Source of the DNA: Clostridium tepidiprofundi DSM 19306 | GTDB lineage: Bacteria; Bacillota; Clostridia; Clostridiales; Clostridiaceae | Assembly (NCBI RefSeq): GCF_001594005.1 | Contig: NZ_LTBA01000001.1 | Span: forward strand, 310,001-374,000 | Direction of reading: 5' to 3' | Length of the DNA: 64,000 nucleotides | Shown here: one piece after another, positions 56,248 through 64,000 of the stretch | Layout of the letters: the number at the start of each line of letters is the position of its first letter | Numbering within the stretch: the first letter of the stretch is position 1 | Notes under the pieces: model-generated | The model's input: only the letters and a program-made list of their open reading frames with translations | Told to the model about the DNA's origin: nothing | Database searches by the model: none | Made by a program: the position numbers and the translations under genes

Positions 56248-57903
56248 TTAATGTTTAGCTATATAAGTGTCATCGAAGTAAACCATTCCTAATGGAGACT
56301 TATGAACATTCTTAACATAGTCTTTTATACAAACTACATTTGTATAGTAATAAATCGGAATTACAGGCATTTCATCTATTAATATATCTTCTGCTTCATG
56401 CATATACTTCATTCTATTTGCTTGTTTGCTGTCCATTTTAGCTTTCTTTATCAATTCATCATACTTTGAATTTGACCAACCAGCATCATTTTGACCTGAA
56501 GTAGTAGTCCACATATCTAAGAAAGTCATTGGATCAACATAGTCACCAATCCAACCATGTCTAGCAATTTCATAGTCTTTATTAGTTCTCGTAACTTGGA
56601 ATACTTTCCACTCTTGGTTCTGAAGTTCAACATTTATACCTAAATTCTTTCTCCACATATCTTGCACAGCCATAGCAATATTTTGATGTCCTTGGTTGGT
56701 ATTGTAAAGAAGAGTGATTGTTGGAAATCCTTTACCATCTGCATAACCAGCATCTGAGAGAAGCTTCTTAGCTTCCTCTACATTACCTTCCGGTGGGTAG
56801 TAATCCTTATCCTTGAAATCTTTACCTTCCTTGTTTTCTGCTATTGCAGGTGGTACAAAACTTGTTGCTGGAATCTGTCCACCTTTTGTAATCTTTTCTA
56901 CTATATCTTTTCTATTGATAGCCAATGCTAAAGCTTTTCTTACTCTCTTATCTTTGAGCACTTTAGCAACATCTGCATTTACCTCTGCAGCTTTATCTGA
57001 AACATTAACACAATAGAAATAAGTTCCTAAATATGGATATATTTTTGCAGTTCCATTTTTTAATAGAGTTGGTATCTCTTGAGATGGTGGTCCTTCTATA
57101 AAATCCATTTGACCAGTTTTGAATGCAGCTAGTGCACTAGTTTCTTGTTCAATCATCTTATAATGAATTTCTTGCAACTTAATTTTTTTAGCATTCCAAT
57201 ACTTATCATTCTTAACAAATGTAATCTGATCTTTTGGTTTCCATTCTTTCATCTTGAATGGACCATTACAAATATAAGTATCAGGATTTCTAAACCAACT
57301 ATCAGGATTAGCATCAACAACATCTTTTCTTAATGGCATATAAGTTGGAAATGCAGTTAATGATAAGAAATAAGCTGTTGGATAATCCAATTCAACTTCT
57401 AATGTATAATCATCGATAGCTTTTACTCCAACTTCATTTGGATCAGTAACTTTTCCTGTATTATACGCTTCACCATTTTTCAAATAATAAAGCTGATATG
57501 CATAACCTGAAGCCGTCTTAGGGTCCAATGCCCTCTTCCAAGCATATTCAAAATCTTTAGCTGTAACTTCTTTTCCATCTGACCAAAGTATACCTTTCTT
57601 TAAATGAAAAGTATATTTTTTACCATCCGGAGATACATCCCATTTTTCTGCAACAGCTGCAACTGGATTGTCATGTGCATCAAGTCTAGTTAATCCATCA
57701 AAAGCATTAACAACAACGGTAGCACCGTCTACTGCTTCGTTTGTTCCAGGATCTAATGTCTTAGGTTCTGCACCGAGATTATAAGTAATAATTTGCTTTT
57801 CAGCTTTGTCGCCGCTTGTTCCTCCACAGCCAGCCAACATAGTTAAACTCATAGCAACCGTTAAAATAATTGCTCCAAGTTTAGTTTTTTTACTTTTTAA
57901 CAT
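56248..57903 (-). CDS. oppA: oligopeptide ABC transporter, substrate-binding lipoprotein
   Basis: Extracellular peptide-binding protein, 551 aa. The signal peptide ends in the lipobox LAGC, so it is lipid-anchored. The SBP family 5 signature is present (AKDFEYAWKRALDP, then CNGPFKMKEW). ATG 57903 has AGGGGGA 6 bases upstream; a longer frame is rejected. It is last in oppBCDFA. Confidence 0.94.
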   Translation of the reverse strand: MLKSKKTKLGAIILTVAMSLTMLAGCGGTSGDKAEKQIITYNLGAEPKTLDPGTNEAVDGATVVVNAFDGLTRLDAHDNPVAAVAEKWDVSPDGKKYTFHLKKGILWSDGKEVTAKDFEYAWKRALDPKTASGYAYQLYYLKNGEAYNTGKVTDPNEVGVKAIDDYTLEVELDYPTAYFLSLTAFPTYMPLRKDVVDANPDSWFRNPDTYICNGPFKMKEWKPKDQITFVKNDKYWNAKKIKLQEIHYKMIEQETSALAAFKTGQMDFIEGPPSQEIPTLLKNGTAKIYPYLGTYFYCVNVSDKAAEVNADVAKVLKDKRVRKALALAINRKDIVEKITKGGQIPATSFVPPAIAENKEGKDFKDKDYYPPEGNVEEAKKLLSDAGYADGKGFPTITLLYNTNQGHQNIAMAVQDMWRKNLGINVELQNQEWKVFQVTRTNKDYEIARHGWIGDYVDPMTFLDMWTTTSGQNDAGWSNSKYDELIKKAKMDSKQANRMKYMHEAEDILIDEMPVIPIYYYTNVVCIKDYVKNVHKSPLGMVYFDDTYIAKH

Positions 57904-57991
57904 TAATAATCCCCCTTTATTTATAATTTCACATGATAGAACATCAAAAATATTCAATCATATGTAAATAAGCCTTGTAATAATTAATCAT

Positions 57992-58969
57992 TTATAATAA
58001 ATGACACGCCGCTAGATGTCCACCTCCTACATCCTTTAATTCAGGTTCTTCCTCAGAACAAATAGGTTTCGCAAACCTACACCTGTTTTTAAATCTGCAT
58101 CCCGGTGGTGGGTCTATCGGTGAAGGAATATCCCCTTCTAGCACTATTCTCTGGCTTGTAGCCGCTTCATCAGGATCAGGTATAGGTATTGCTGATAACA
58201 GAGCCTGTGTATAAGGATGTACTGGATGGCTATATAATTCATTGCTTTCTGCAATTTCAACCATCTTACCTAAATACATAACTCCAACTCTATCAGATAT
58301 ATGCTTAACCATTGAAAGGTCATGCGCAATAAACAAATACGTTAGTCCTAAATCTTCCTGTAAATCTTCAAGCATGTTAACAACCTGTGCCTGTATTGAT
58401 ACATCAAGTGCTGAAATTGGTTCATCACACACAATAAATTCTGGTTCTACAGCCAGTGCCCTTGCTATGCCTACTCTCTGCCTTTGACCACCTGAAAACT
58501 CATGCGGATATCTATTCGCATGCTCAGAATTCAATCCAACCCTCCTCAACAAATACTGTATTCTTTCTAATCTTTCCTTTCCCTTTGCTAGATTGTGAAT
58601 ATCTATCGCTTCTCCAATAATATCTCCAACAGTCATTCTAGCATTCAAAGATGCATAAGGGTCTTGGAAAATCATCTGCATTTTTCTTCTATAAGGTAAC
58701 ATACGCTTAGGTGTAAGTCTTGAAATATCTTCCCCATTATATATAATATTACCGCCAGTCGGTTCATATAACTTAATTATTGTCCTTCCTGTTGTAGTTT
58801 TTCCACATCCTGACTCTCCTACAAGCCCCAACGTCTCACCTTTATTTATAGAAAAAGACACATCATCAACAGCTTTAACAAAACTTATATGTCCACCAAA
58901 TAACTTTTTCTTGACAGGGAACCATTTCTTTAAGTTTTTAATTTCAATAAAGTTTTCAGTATTCTGCAT
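57992..58969 (-). CDS. oppF: oligopeptide ABC transporter ATPase OppF
   Basis: ATPase of 325 aa. Walker A is [13 protein letters not shown], signature [15 protein letters not shown], Walker [14 protein letters not shown]. The C-terminal OppD/F extension has the [14 protein letters not shown] cysteines. It overlaps oppD by 1 base (TAATG). The 89-base gap to oppA holds its ribosome site only. Confidence 0.95.
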   Translation of the reverse strand: MQNTENFIEIKNLKKWFPVKKKLFGGHISFVKAVDDVSFSINKGETLGLVGESGCGKTTTGRTIIKLYEPTGGNIIYNGEDISRLTPKRMLPYRRKMQMIFQDPYASLNARMTVGDIIGEAIDIHNLAKGKERLERIQYLLRRVGLNSEHANRYPHEFSGGQRQRVGIARALAVEPEFIVCDEPISALDVSIQAQVVNMLEDLQEDLGLTYLFIAHDLSMVKHISDRVGVMYLGKMVEIAESNELYSHPVHPYTQALLSAIPIPDPDEAATSQRIVLEGDIPSPIDPPPGCRFKNRCRFAKPICSEEEPELKDVGGGHLAACHLL

Positions 58970-59979
58970 TAGCTATCCCTCCTTACAAGTGGTGATTCAA
59001 CCTTTGGTGCCTTAGGATGATTTAACCAACACGCTGATTTATGCTGTCCTTCTATCTCAAACAATGGAGGTCTATTTGTCATGCACACCTTCATTGCATA
59101 ATCACATCTTGGTGCAAAAGGACATCCTAAAGGTGGTTTAATCAAATCTGGTGGAGTACCATCAATAGGGATAAGCCTTTCTTTAACTAAAGTTTTTGGA
59201 TTTGGTACACTCCTCAATAACCCCCAAGTATATGGATGTTTTGATTTGTAAAAAATATCTCTAGTAGTACCAGTTTCGACTATTGTTCCTCCATACATAA
59301 CATTTATTCTAGAACAAACATCGGCAACAACCCCTAAATCATGCGTAATAAGAATTATTGATGTACCTAATTTTTCTCTTAAATCCTTCATCAATTCCAA
59401 TATCTGCGCCTGTATTGTTACATCCAATGCAGTTGTAGGCTCATCTGCTATTAATAATTTTGGATCACATGAAAGTGCCATAGCTATCATAACCCTCTGC
59501 CTCATACCACCAGAAAATTCATGAGGATATTGCTTCATTCTTTCTTCAGGGCTTGGAATTCCTACCAAAGATAGCATATGAACAGCTCTCTTAAAAGCCT
59601 CCTGTTTACTAACCTTTTTATGTTTTATTATTGGCTCAATCAATTGATTACCTATAGTAAATACAGGATTTAAGCATGTCATAGGATCCTGAAATATCAT
59701 CCCTATCTCATTTCCCCTTATTCTCTGCATACCCTTTTCAGAAACATCTAATAAATCACTACCATTAAATAACAGTTTGCCATTTTTTATTTTTCCGTTA
59801 TCATCTAAAAGTTTCATCAATGACATCATAGTAATGCTCTTACCACTACCAGACTCACCAACAATTCCTATTGCTTCACCAACTCTTAAATCGATAGATA
59901 TATTTCTAACAGCTTGTACCTCACCAGCATAAGTAAAAAAAGATGTTTGCAAATTACATATTTCAAGTAAATTATCCAT
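58969..59979 (-). CDS. oppD: oligopeptide ABC transporter ATPase OppD
   Basis: ATPase of 336 aa, partner of OppF. Walker [14 protein letters not shown], signature [15 protein letters not shown], Walker [14 protein letters not shown]. The cysteine extension is [14 protein letters not shown]. Such OppD/F extensions can hold an Fe-S cluster in homologues. AGGGGGAG is before the ATG. It follows oppC by 14 bases. Confidence 0.95.
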   Translation of the reverse strand: MDNLLEICNLQTSFFTYAGEVQAVRNISIDLRVGEAIGIVGESGSGKSITMMSLMKLLDDNGKIKNGKLLFNGSDLLDVSEKGMQRIRGNEIGMIFQDPMTCLNPVFTIGNQLIEPIIKHKKVSKQEAFKRAVHMLSLVGIPSPEERMKQYPHEFSGGMRQRVMIAMALSCDPKLLIADEPTTALDVTIQAQILELMKDLREKLGTSIILITHDLGVVADVCSRINVMYGGTIVETGTTRDIFYKSKHPYTWGLLRSVPNPKTLVKERLIPIDGTPPDLIKPPLGCPFAPRCDYAMKVCMTNRPPLFEIEGQHKSACWLNHPKAPKVESPLVRRDS

Positions 59980-59993
59980 ATCGCTCCCCCTAA

Positions 59994-60941
59994 CTATCTT
60001 CTCATTTTAGGATCAAGTGCATCTCTCAATCCATCACCTAGTAAGTTAAATGCAAGAATAGTAATACAAATAGCAATCGCTGGGAAGAACAGCTGATAAG
60101 GATAAATCATATAAAGCTGCTGAGCTTCCGAAACCAAAGTACCCCATGATGCTTTAGGTGCAGAAACCCCTAAACCTATAAAGCTCAAAAACGCTTCTGT
60201 AAATATTGCAGAAGGAACCGCTAGAGTCAACGTAACTATTATAGGTCCCATGCTATTAGGCACTAAATGTTTCAATAATATTCTATTCCTAGAAGCACCT
60301 AATGTTTTAGCTGCTAATACAAATTCTTGATTCTTTAACTGTATTATCTGCCCTCTAACTATCCTTGCCATACCCAACCATTGAGTAATAGCCAGTGCAA
60401 TTATAATACTCTTTAATCCCGCTCCTATTACCACCATTAAAAGTATTACATAAATCATCATAGGTATTGACATAAGTATATCAACAATTCTCATCATTAT
60501 ATTATCAGCCAAACCACCGGCGTATCCTGATATACTACCATATAAAGTTCCAATTACAAAACTTATAAATGCAGCCGCATATCCAACAATTAATGATATT
60601 CTAGCTCCATAAAGAACCCTCACGAATATATCCCTACCGAATTGATCTGTTCCAAACCAATGCTCTAGACTCGGTCTCTGATTTGCTATAGTAAAATCAT
60701 TTGCAAAATAATTATATTTTGAAAACATAGGCCCAAAAATCGCTATCACCGTCATCAAAATAACAACTATCAATCCAAACATAGCCAATTTGTTTTTCTT
60801 TAATCGTCTCCAAACATCTTGCCAATATGACATACTTGGTCTAACTATCTCATTTAATTTCTTTTGCTCTTTTGGCACCAGTTCAAACATACTATCATCT
60901 AATTTTAATTCTAATGACTTGTCTATAACTCCAGTATTCAT
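59994..60941 (-). CDS. oppC: oligopeptide ABC transporter permease OppC
   Basis: Inner-membrane permease of 315 aa with about six helices. The N-terminal OppC region (SYWQDVWRRLKKNKLAMFG) and the DQFGRDIFVRVLYGAR motif are typical, and the EAA loop (AAKTLGASRNRILLKHLVPN) contacts the ATPase. ATG 60941 is chosen because AGGAGG lies upstream; the longer frame would overlap oppB. Confidence 0.94.
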   Translation of the reverse strand: MNTGVIDKSLELKLDDSMFELVPKEQKKLNEIVRPSMSYWQDVWRRLKKNKLAMFGLIVVILMTVIAIFGPMFSKYNYFANDFTIANQRPSLEHWFGTDQFGRDIFVRVLYGARISLIVGYAAAFISFVIGTLYGSISGYAGGLADNIMMRIVDILMSIPMMIYVILLMVVIGAGLKSIIIALAITQWLGMARIVRGQIIQLKNQEFVLAAKTLGASRNRILLKHLVPNSMGPIIVTLTLAVPSAIFTEAFLSFIGLGVSAPKASWGTLVSEAQQLYMIYPYQLFFPAIAICITILAFNLLGDGLRDALDPKMRR

Positions 60942-60954
60942 ATGCGTATTCCTC

Positions 60955-61875
60955 CTAACCCTCAAGCTTAATTCTCGGATCAATATAAACATATAATATA
61001 TCCACTATAAGATTGCAAAGAACCAAAAATGCACTGTAAAATACTGTAACGCCCAAAATAGTAGGAAAATCTCTATTGCTAATACTTGTTACAAATTCTC
61101 TACCTAAACCGGGAATACCAAATAGAGACTCCACAATAAAACTACCTGTTAATATTGCCGCAATCAACGGTCCAAGATATGTTACAACTGGTATTAGTGC
61201 GTTTCTCAATGCATGTTTATATATGATCATATTTCTAGAAAGACCTTTCGCTTTAGCAGTTCTTATATAATCTTGCCTAATCACATCAAGCATTGAAGAC
61301 CTAGAAAGCCTTGCAATCGTTGCAAGAGGAAAACCTGCTAGAGAAATAACTGGCAACACATAATCTTTAGGACTACTAAATCCAATAGCATTGAATATGT
61401 GAAGCTTAACCGCAAAAACATATATCAAAAAAGTAGCTAAAACAAAACTTGGTACTACAACTCCTATAGTTGATAAAACCATATTAACTCCATCGGGCCA
61501 TTTACCTTGATTTAATGCAGCATTTATGCCCAAAAACAATCCAAATAAAAGAGCAAATACTACACATGCGGCTCCAAGTTTTGCTGATGCCTTAAATGAA
61601 TACCCAATAACATAATTTACAGTCATGCCCTCATACTTCATTGAATCACCTAAGTCTCCATGTAAAATGCCTTTCATATACAAAGCATACTGCTGACCAA
61701 TAGGTTTATCCAAGCCATATTTTTTTTCCATGTTTGCCTTAATCTTTGGCGGAAGAGGTTTATCGCTATCAAATGGTCCACCTGGCATTTGATGCATCAA
61801 AAAAAACGTCGCCGTCACTACGATAAACAATGTAACAATACTTGCTACAAGTCTCTTTAAAATGTAAACTGTCAT
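60955..61875 (-). CDS. oppB: oligopeptide ABC transporter permease OppB
   Basis: Permease of 306 aa with six helices. It begins YILKRLVASIVTLFIVVT, and the EAA loop is RTAKAKGLSRNMIIYKHALRN. First gene of the opp operon. GGGGGGAATGAA precedes the ATG; a clear sigma-A promoter lies about 115 bases upstream. Confidence 0.94.
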   Translation of the reverse strand: MTVYILKRLVASIVTLFIVVTATFFLMHQMPGGPFDSDKPLPPKIKANMEKKYGLDKPIGQQYALYMKGILHGDLGDSMKYEGMTVNYVIGYSFKASAKLGAACVVFALLFGLFLGINAALNQGKWPDGVNMVLSTIGVVVPSFVLATFLIYVFAVKLHIFNAIGFSSPKDYVLPVISLAGFPLATIARLSRSSMLDVIRQDYIRTAKAKGLSRNMIIYKHALRNALIPVVTYLGPLIAAILTGSFIVESLFGIPGLGREFVTSISNRDFPTILGVTVFYSAFLVLCNLIVDILYVYIDPRIKLEG

Positions 61876-61988
61876 TTCATTCCCCCCACTCTAAATATAC
61901 GTAATAAAAAAATCGAATTGTAGAATTTCAAATTATTAAATTTTCAATCAATTCTGAACAAATTTGAAATTCCATAAATTCAAAAATA

Positions 61989-62017
61989 ATGTTATCACAC
62001 GCATTACGATTTGTCAA
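61989..62017 (-). promoter_or_regulatory. oppB promoter
   Basis: The minus strand shows TTGACA (62012-62017), 17 bases, then TAACAT (61989-61994). The gap 61876-62514 holds this promoter, the mgsA promoter and AT-rich DNA with an ATTTGCGCAAAT palindrome near 62300; I see no gene in it. Confidence 0.75.
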
Positions 62018-62426
62018 CTTTATTCATATTACAGTTTTTACATTTCATCGACGATATTTGTATTTTTTTGTCGTTTAACCCACCCAAGCTCCACTATATC
62101 ACCCGTATTTACTGTTTATATTTAATATGATGTTTAAATTTCTAAATAATTTTATTTAAAATAAACAATATATGAAATTCTTTTTATATGGCAAAAACAA
62201 TTAATAATATTGTTTATGTTCTATATTTGTATTATATTGGTATTTTAATATATGAATCAAAATATTTGTATATGAAATAATATTAAATAAAAAAAGCATT
62301 TGCGCAAATAGTCGAAATATTGTAGTTATTTTGATGATTTTTAAACATTGAGAATATAAAAATTGTTGAATACACAAAAATCCTCAATCTAGCATAAATA
62401 AAAATATAATAAAAAAATTTACTAAA

Positions 62427-62455
62427 TTGAAGGATAAATTACTTTCTGATAGAAT
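62427..62455 (+). promoter_or_regulatory. mgsA promoter
   Basis: TTGAAG (62427-62432), 17 bases, then TAGAAT (62450-62455), about 60 bases before the start codon. Confidence 0.6.
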
Positions 62456-62514
62456 ATAGTGTATATAAAGCAAAATGTATATAATCTATTTAGACTTAAA
62501 AAGAGGTGAACATT

Positions 62515-62976
62515 GTGATAAATAAAAAACAGACAATGGATAAAAGAAAAACTATAGCTTTAGTTGCTCATGATAATATGAAAAAAGAACTTTTAGAATG
62601 GGTAATGAATAATTCTGAGAAATTAACAAATCACAGACTATGTGCTACCGGAACAACAGGCTCAATTATTGCTGATAAAACAAATCTTATTATAACAAAA
62701 TATAAAAGCGGACCTTTGGGAGGAGATCAGCAATTAGGTGCAAAAATCGTTGATTGCGAAATAGATTGTTTGATATTCTTTTGGGATCCATTAGAATCTC
62801 AACCTCATGACCCCGATGTAAAAGCTCTGCTTAGGATTGCTGCACTATATAATATACCAGTGGCGACAAACAAAGCAACAGCAGATTTTATAATATCTTC
62901 TCCTCTTATGAATGAAGAGTACGAAAGAAAATTAAACATATATGAAGGTTATTTTAATAGACATATCAACCTTTAA
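62515..62976 (+). CDS. mgsA: methylglyoxal synthase
   Basis: Turns dihydroxyacetone phosphate into methylglyoxal and phosphate, 153 aa. KTIALVAHDNMKKELLEW, TTGSI and the catalytic-Asp region GPLGGDQQLGAKI, then DPLESQPHDPDV, are all intact. The start is GTG at 62515, 6 bases after GAGGTG; the GTG at 62506 lies in the ribosome site. The last six codons and stop are the first copy of a tandem repeat. Confidence 0.95.
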   Translation: MINKKQTMDKRKTIALVAHDNMKKELLEWVMNNSEKLTNHRLCATGTTGSIIADKTNLIITKYKSGPLGGDQQLGAKIVDCEIDCLIFFWDPLESQPHDPDVKALLRIAALYNIPVATNKATADFIISSPLMNEEYERKLNIYEGYFNRHINL

Positions 62977-63018
62977 AATAGACATATCAACCTTTAAAAT
63001 AGACATATCAACTTTTTA
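62956..63018 (+). repeat. three tandem copies of a 21-bp unit at the mgsA 3' end
   Basis: The unit AATAGACATATCAACCTTTAA occurs three times (62956, 62977, 62998); the third has one base changed. The first copy encodes the last codons of mgsA and its TAA, so the repeat arose by tandem duplication of the gene's end. Because the stop is inside the unit, the protein is unchanged. Confidence 0.9.
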
Positions 63019-63050
63019 AATAAGAACATGCCAAAAGACATGTTCTTATT
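63019..63050. terminator. bidirectional terminator between mgsA and cvpA
   Basis: AATAAGAACATG and CATGTTCTTATT form a 12-bp stem with an 8-base loop, between two convergent genes, overlapping the cvpA stop. Confidence 0.85.
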
Positions 63051-63726
63051 ATTTAAGCAATATTCCATTTAATATATTTGAAATCATTCCACTTTTGTAT
63101 ATATAAACTAAAATTATAGACTTATTAAACATTTGTGCTATATACGAATCTGGTGTCATAAATACAAATGGCGTAACAATCATTATTATAAAAGCAATAA
63201 TAATTGTTGATGTCACTATTCCCAAAAGCATTCCTAATATCCTATTCATAGCATTGAGTATTGAACTCTTTTTCAGCAAACTATTAATCAACAAGCCTAT
63301 TAAAGCAAATACAGTTTTAACAGCAACAAAAATCAATATAGCGCTTATTGTTATAAGTATAATGTGTACTAAAAATTCAGCAATCGTATGTTCACCTGAT
63401 GTTAAACCACTCTTAATAGTATCCTCTACAAAAGAAAATATACCCATATTTTTATTACTTGTTGGGAACACAGTATTCGAAGCAGGAATACTCGAAGACG
63501 GCACAGCCATTGAACTCAATTTTCCTGCCACAAAGTCTGTAACTCTATTTAATATAGTTGTATTAGCCGCAAAAAAATTTGCTAGTCTTCCTGAATACAT
63601 TTTAATACAAACCACCGCCACAATATAACTAGCAAAGCTAAACAAGGATAGCATAAACCCTCTAATCAATCCAAATAATGCTCCAATAACTACAATAGAA
63701 ATAATTATTATATCTATAGTATTCAA
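63049..63726 (-). CDS. CvpA family membrane protein
   Basis: Membrane protein of 225 aa with about four helices (first: IDIIIISIVVIGALFGLIRG, with the family's GxxRG turn). CvpA proteins affect colicin V export and cell-envelope functions in other bacteria; the precise role is open. The start is TTG at 63726, with GAGAGGAGTGA 5 bases upstream. The frame extends upstream only through the IS relic, which is not coding. Confidence 0.85.
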   Translation of the reverse strand: MNTIDIIIISIVVIGALFGLIRGFMLSLFSFASYIVAVVCIKMYSGRLANFFAANTTILNRVTDFVAGKLSSMAVPSSSIPASNTVFPTSNKNMGIFSFVEDTIKSGLTSGEHTIAEFLVHIILITISAILIFVAVKTVFALIGLLINSLLKKSSILNAMNRILGMLLGIVTSTIIIAFIIMIVTPFVFMTPDSYIAQMFNKSIILVYIYKSGMISNILNGILLK

Positions 63727-63754
63727 TAATATCACTCCTCTCATAACTCTTAAA

Positions 63755-64000
63755 CGAACTCGTTTTGCTAAAGCAAAACATCGGGACTTCACGTGGAGAC
63801 TCTACTCCACCTAAAGCAAAAGCTTCAATCTCCCACTTAGGCATTTTCAAAAAAATAACTAGTCAGTATGCTAGTCTATTTTGCGAACTACTTCATCGTC
63901 GGAACCCGTTGATAGGACCTACTATCAGCGGAACCCAACTCTTTGTATTTCACAAAATATACGTCGCATCTTTGACTTGTTATTTTCTTTCAAATGCCTT
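63755..64000 (-). mobile_element. IS605/TnpB-type right-end relic, copy E (longest)
   Basis: From 63755 upward: CGAACTC, hairpin GTTTTGC TAAA GCAAAAC, CATCGGGACTTCACG, a GTGGAG/CTCCAC stem, a second GCTAAAGC-like run, then CTTCAATCTCCCACTTAGG. To the window edge come blocks GGAACCCGTTGATAGG and ACTATCAGCGGAACCC. The order suits the 3' end of a tnpB transcript with its guide-RNA scaffold. No convincing TnpB reading frame is left in the window. It forms the cvpA leader. Confidence 0.5.

Noticed and set aside
62956-63018. Possible CRISPR array
   Set aside because: The repeats are directly adjacent with no spacers and derive from the mgsA 3' end.
63662-63850. Extended N-terminus of the CvpA-family gene, or a separate small gene
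   Set aside because: These codons translate the IS-end hairpin; a TTG with a strong ribosome site marks the real start.

Overview
The window comes from a low-GC, spore-forming, anaerobic Bacillota, very probably a Clostridia or Tissierellia-type amino-acid fermenter. The evidence is AT-rich DNA, strong AGGAGG ribosome binding sites with frequent GTG/TTG starts, a full set of sporulation sigma factors (sigE, sigG, sigK, spoIIGA) and two oxygen-sensitive amino-acid pathways: ornithine degradation through a B12 aminomutase, and a hydroxyproline-type glycyl radical dehydratase. I cannot name the species. Almost every gene is on the minus strand. No tRNA, rRNA, CRISPR array or prophage was seen.

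Region 1 (1-31.4 kb) is a conserved core. It starts with a two-component system (histidine kinase cut by the window edge), then nrdR, ylmC-like, sigG, sigE, spoIIGA, ftsZ, ftsA, pilT, sigK and a penicillin-binding protein. Next come udk, trhP-like, trmR and mltG (an operon whose middle genes are linked to tRNA wobble-uridine modification), then typA, rnj, fur, a DUF1292 gene, ruvX, ireB and alaS. An AI-2E-type membrane protein, a PRC-barrel protein and an iscR-iscS-iscU-mnmA-iscU2 Fe-S/tRNA-thiolation block follow. The iscR promoter carries a candidate autoregulatory operator.

Region 2 (31.4-51.6 kb) is a catabolic island. An Xaa-Pro aminopeptidase, proC, hypD and hypE form a plausible hydroxyproline/proline module, with a divergent XRE-cupin regulator. 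Two carriers (MFS and AEC) and an orphan M52 protease-like gene separate it from the ornithine operon: ord, ortA, ortB, oraS, oraE, a GlmL/MutL-like gene and orr. That operon has a near-consensus sigma-54 promoter in front of ord, and a PAS-AAA-Fis sigma-54 activator is encoded immediately upstream.

Region 3 (51.6-64 kb) mixes ordinary genes with genomic scars. Ordinary genes are csp, a flavin reductase, a ComEC-like secreted metallo-hydrolase with a lamin-tail domain, a DUF1836 regulator, the oppBCDFA peptide transporter, mgsA and cvpA. The scars are a truncated flavin reductase duplicate, an IS200-type tnpA with an internal deletion, a truncated group II intron, a tandem duplication of the mgsA 3' end and an IS605/TnpB-type right-end relic.

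Functionally, opp peptide import, the prolidase-type peptidase, reduction of hydroxyproline-derived P5C and ornithine oxidation fit an organism living on protein or peptides such as collagen. The least expected signals are small non-coding ones: five dispersed copies of an IS605-type right-end hairpin (one supplies the proC stop codon, others sit in the alaS and cvpA leaders), an 89-bp element with 16-bp inverted termini, a heptad repeat, and long perfect palindromes in front of hypE and near csp.
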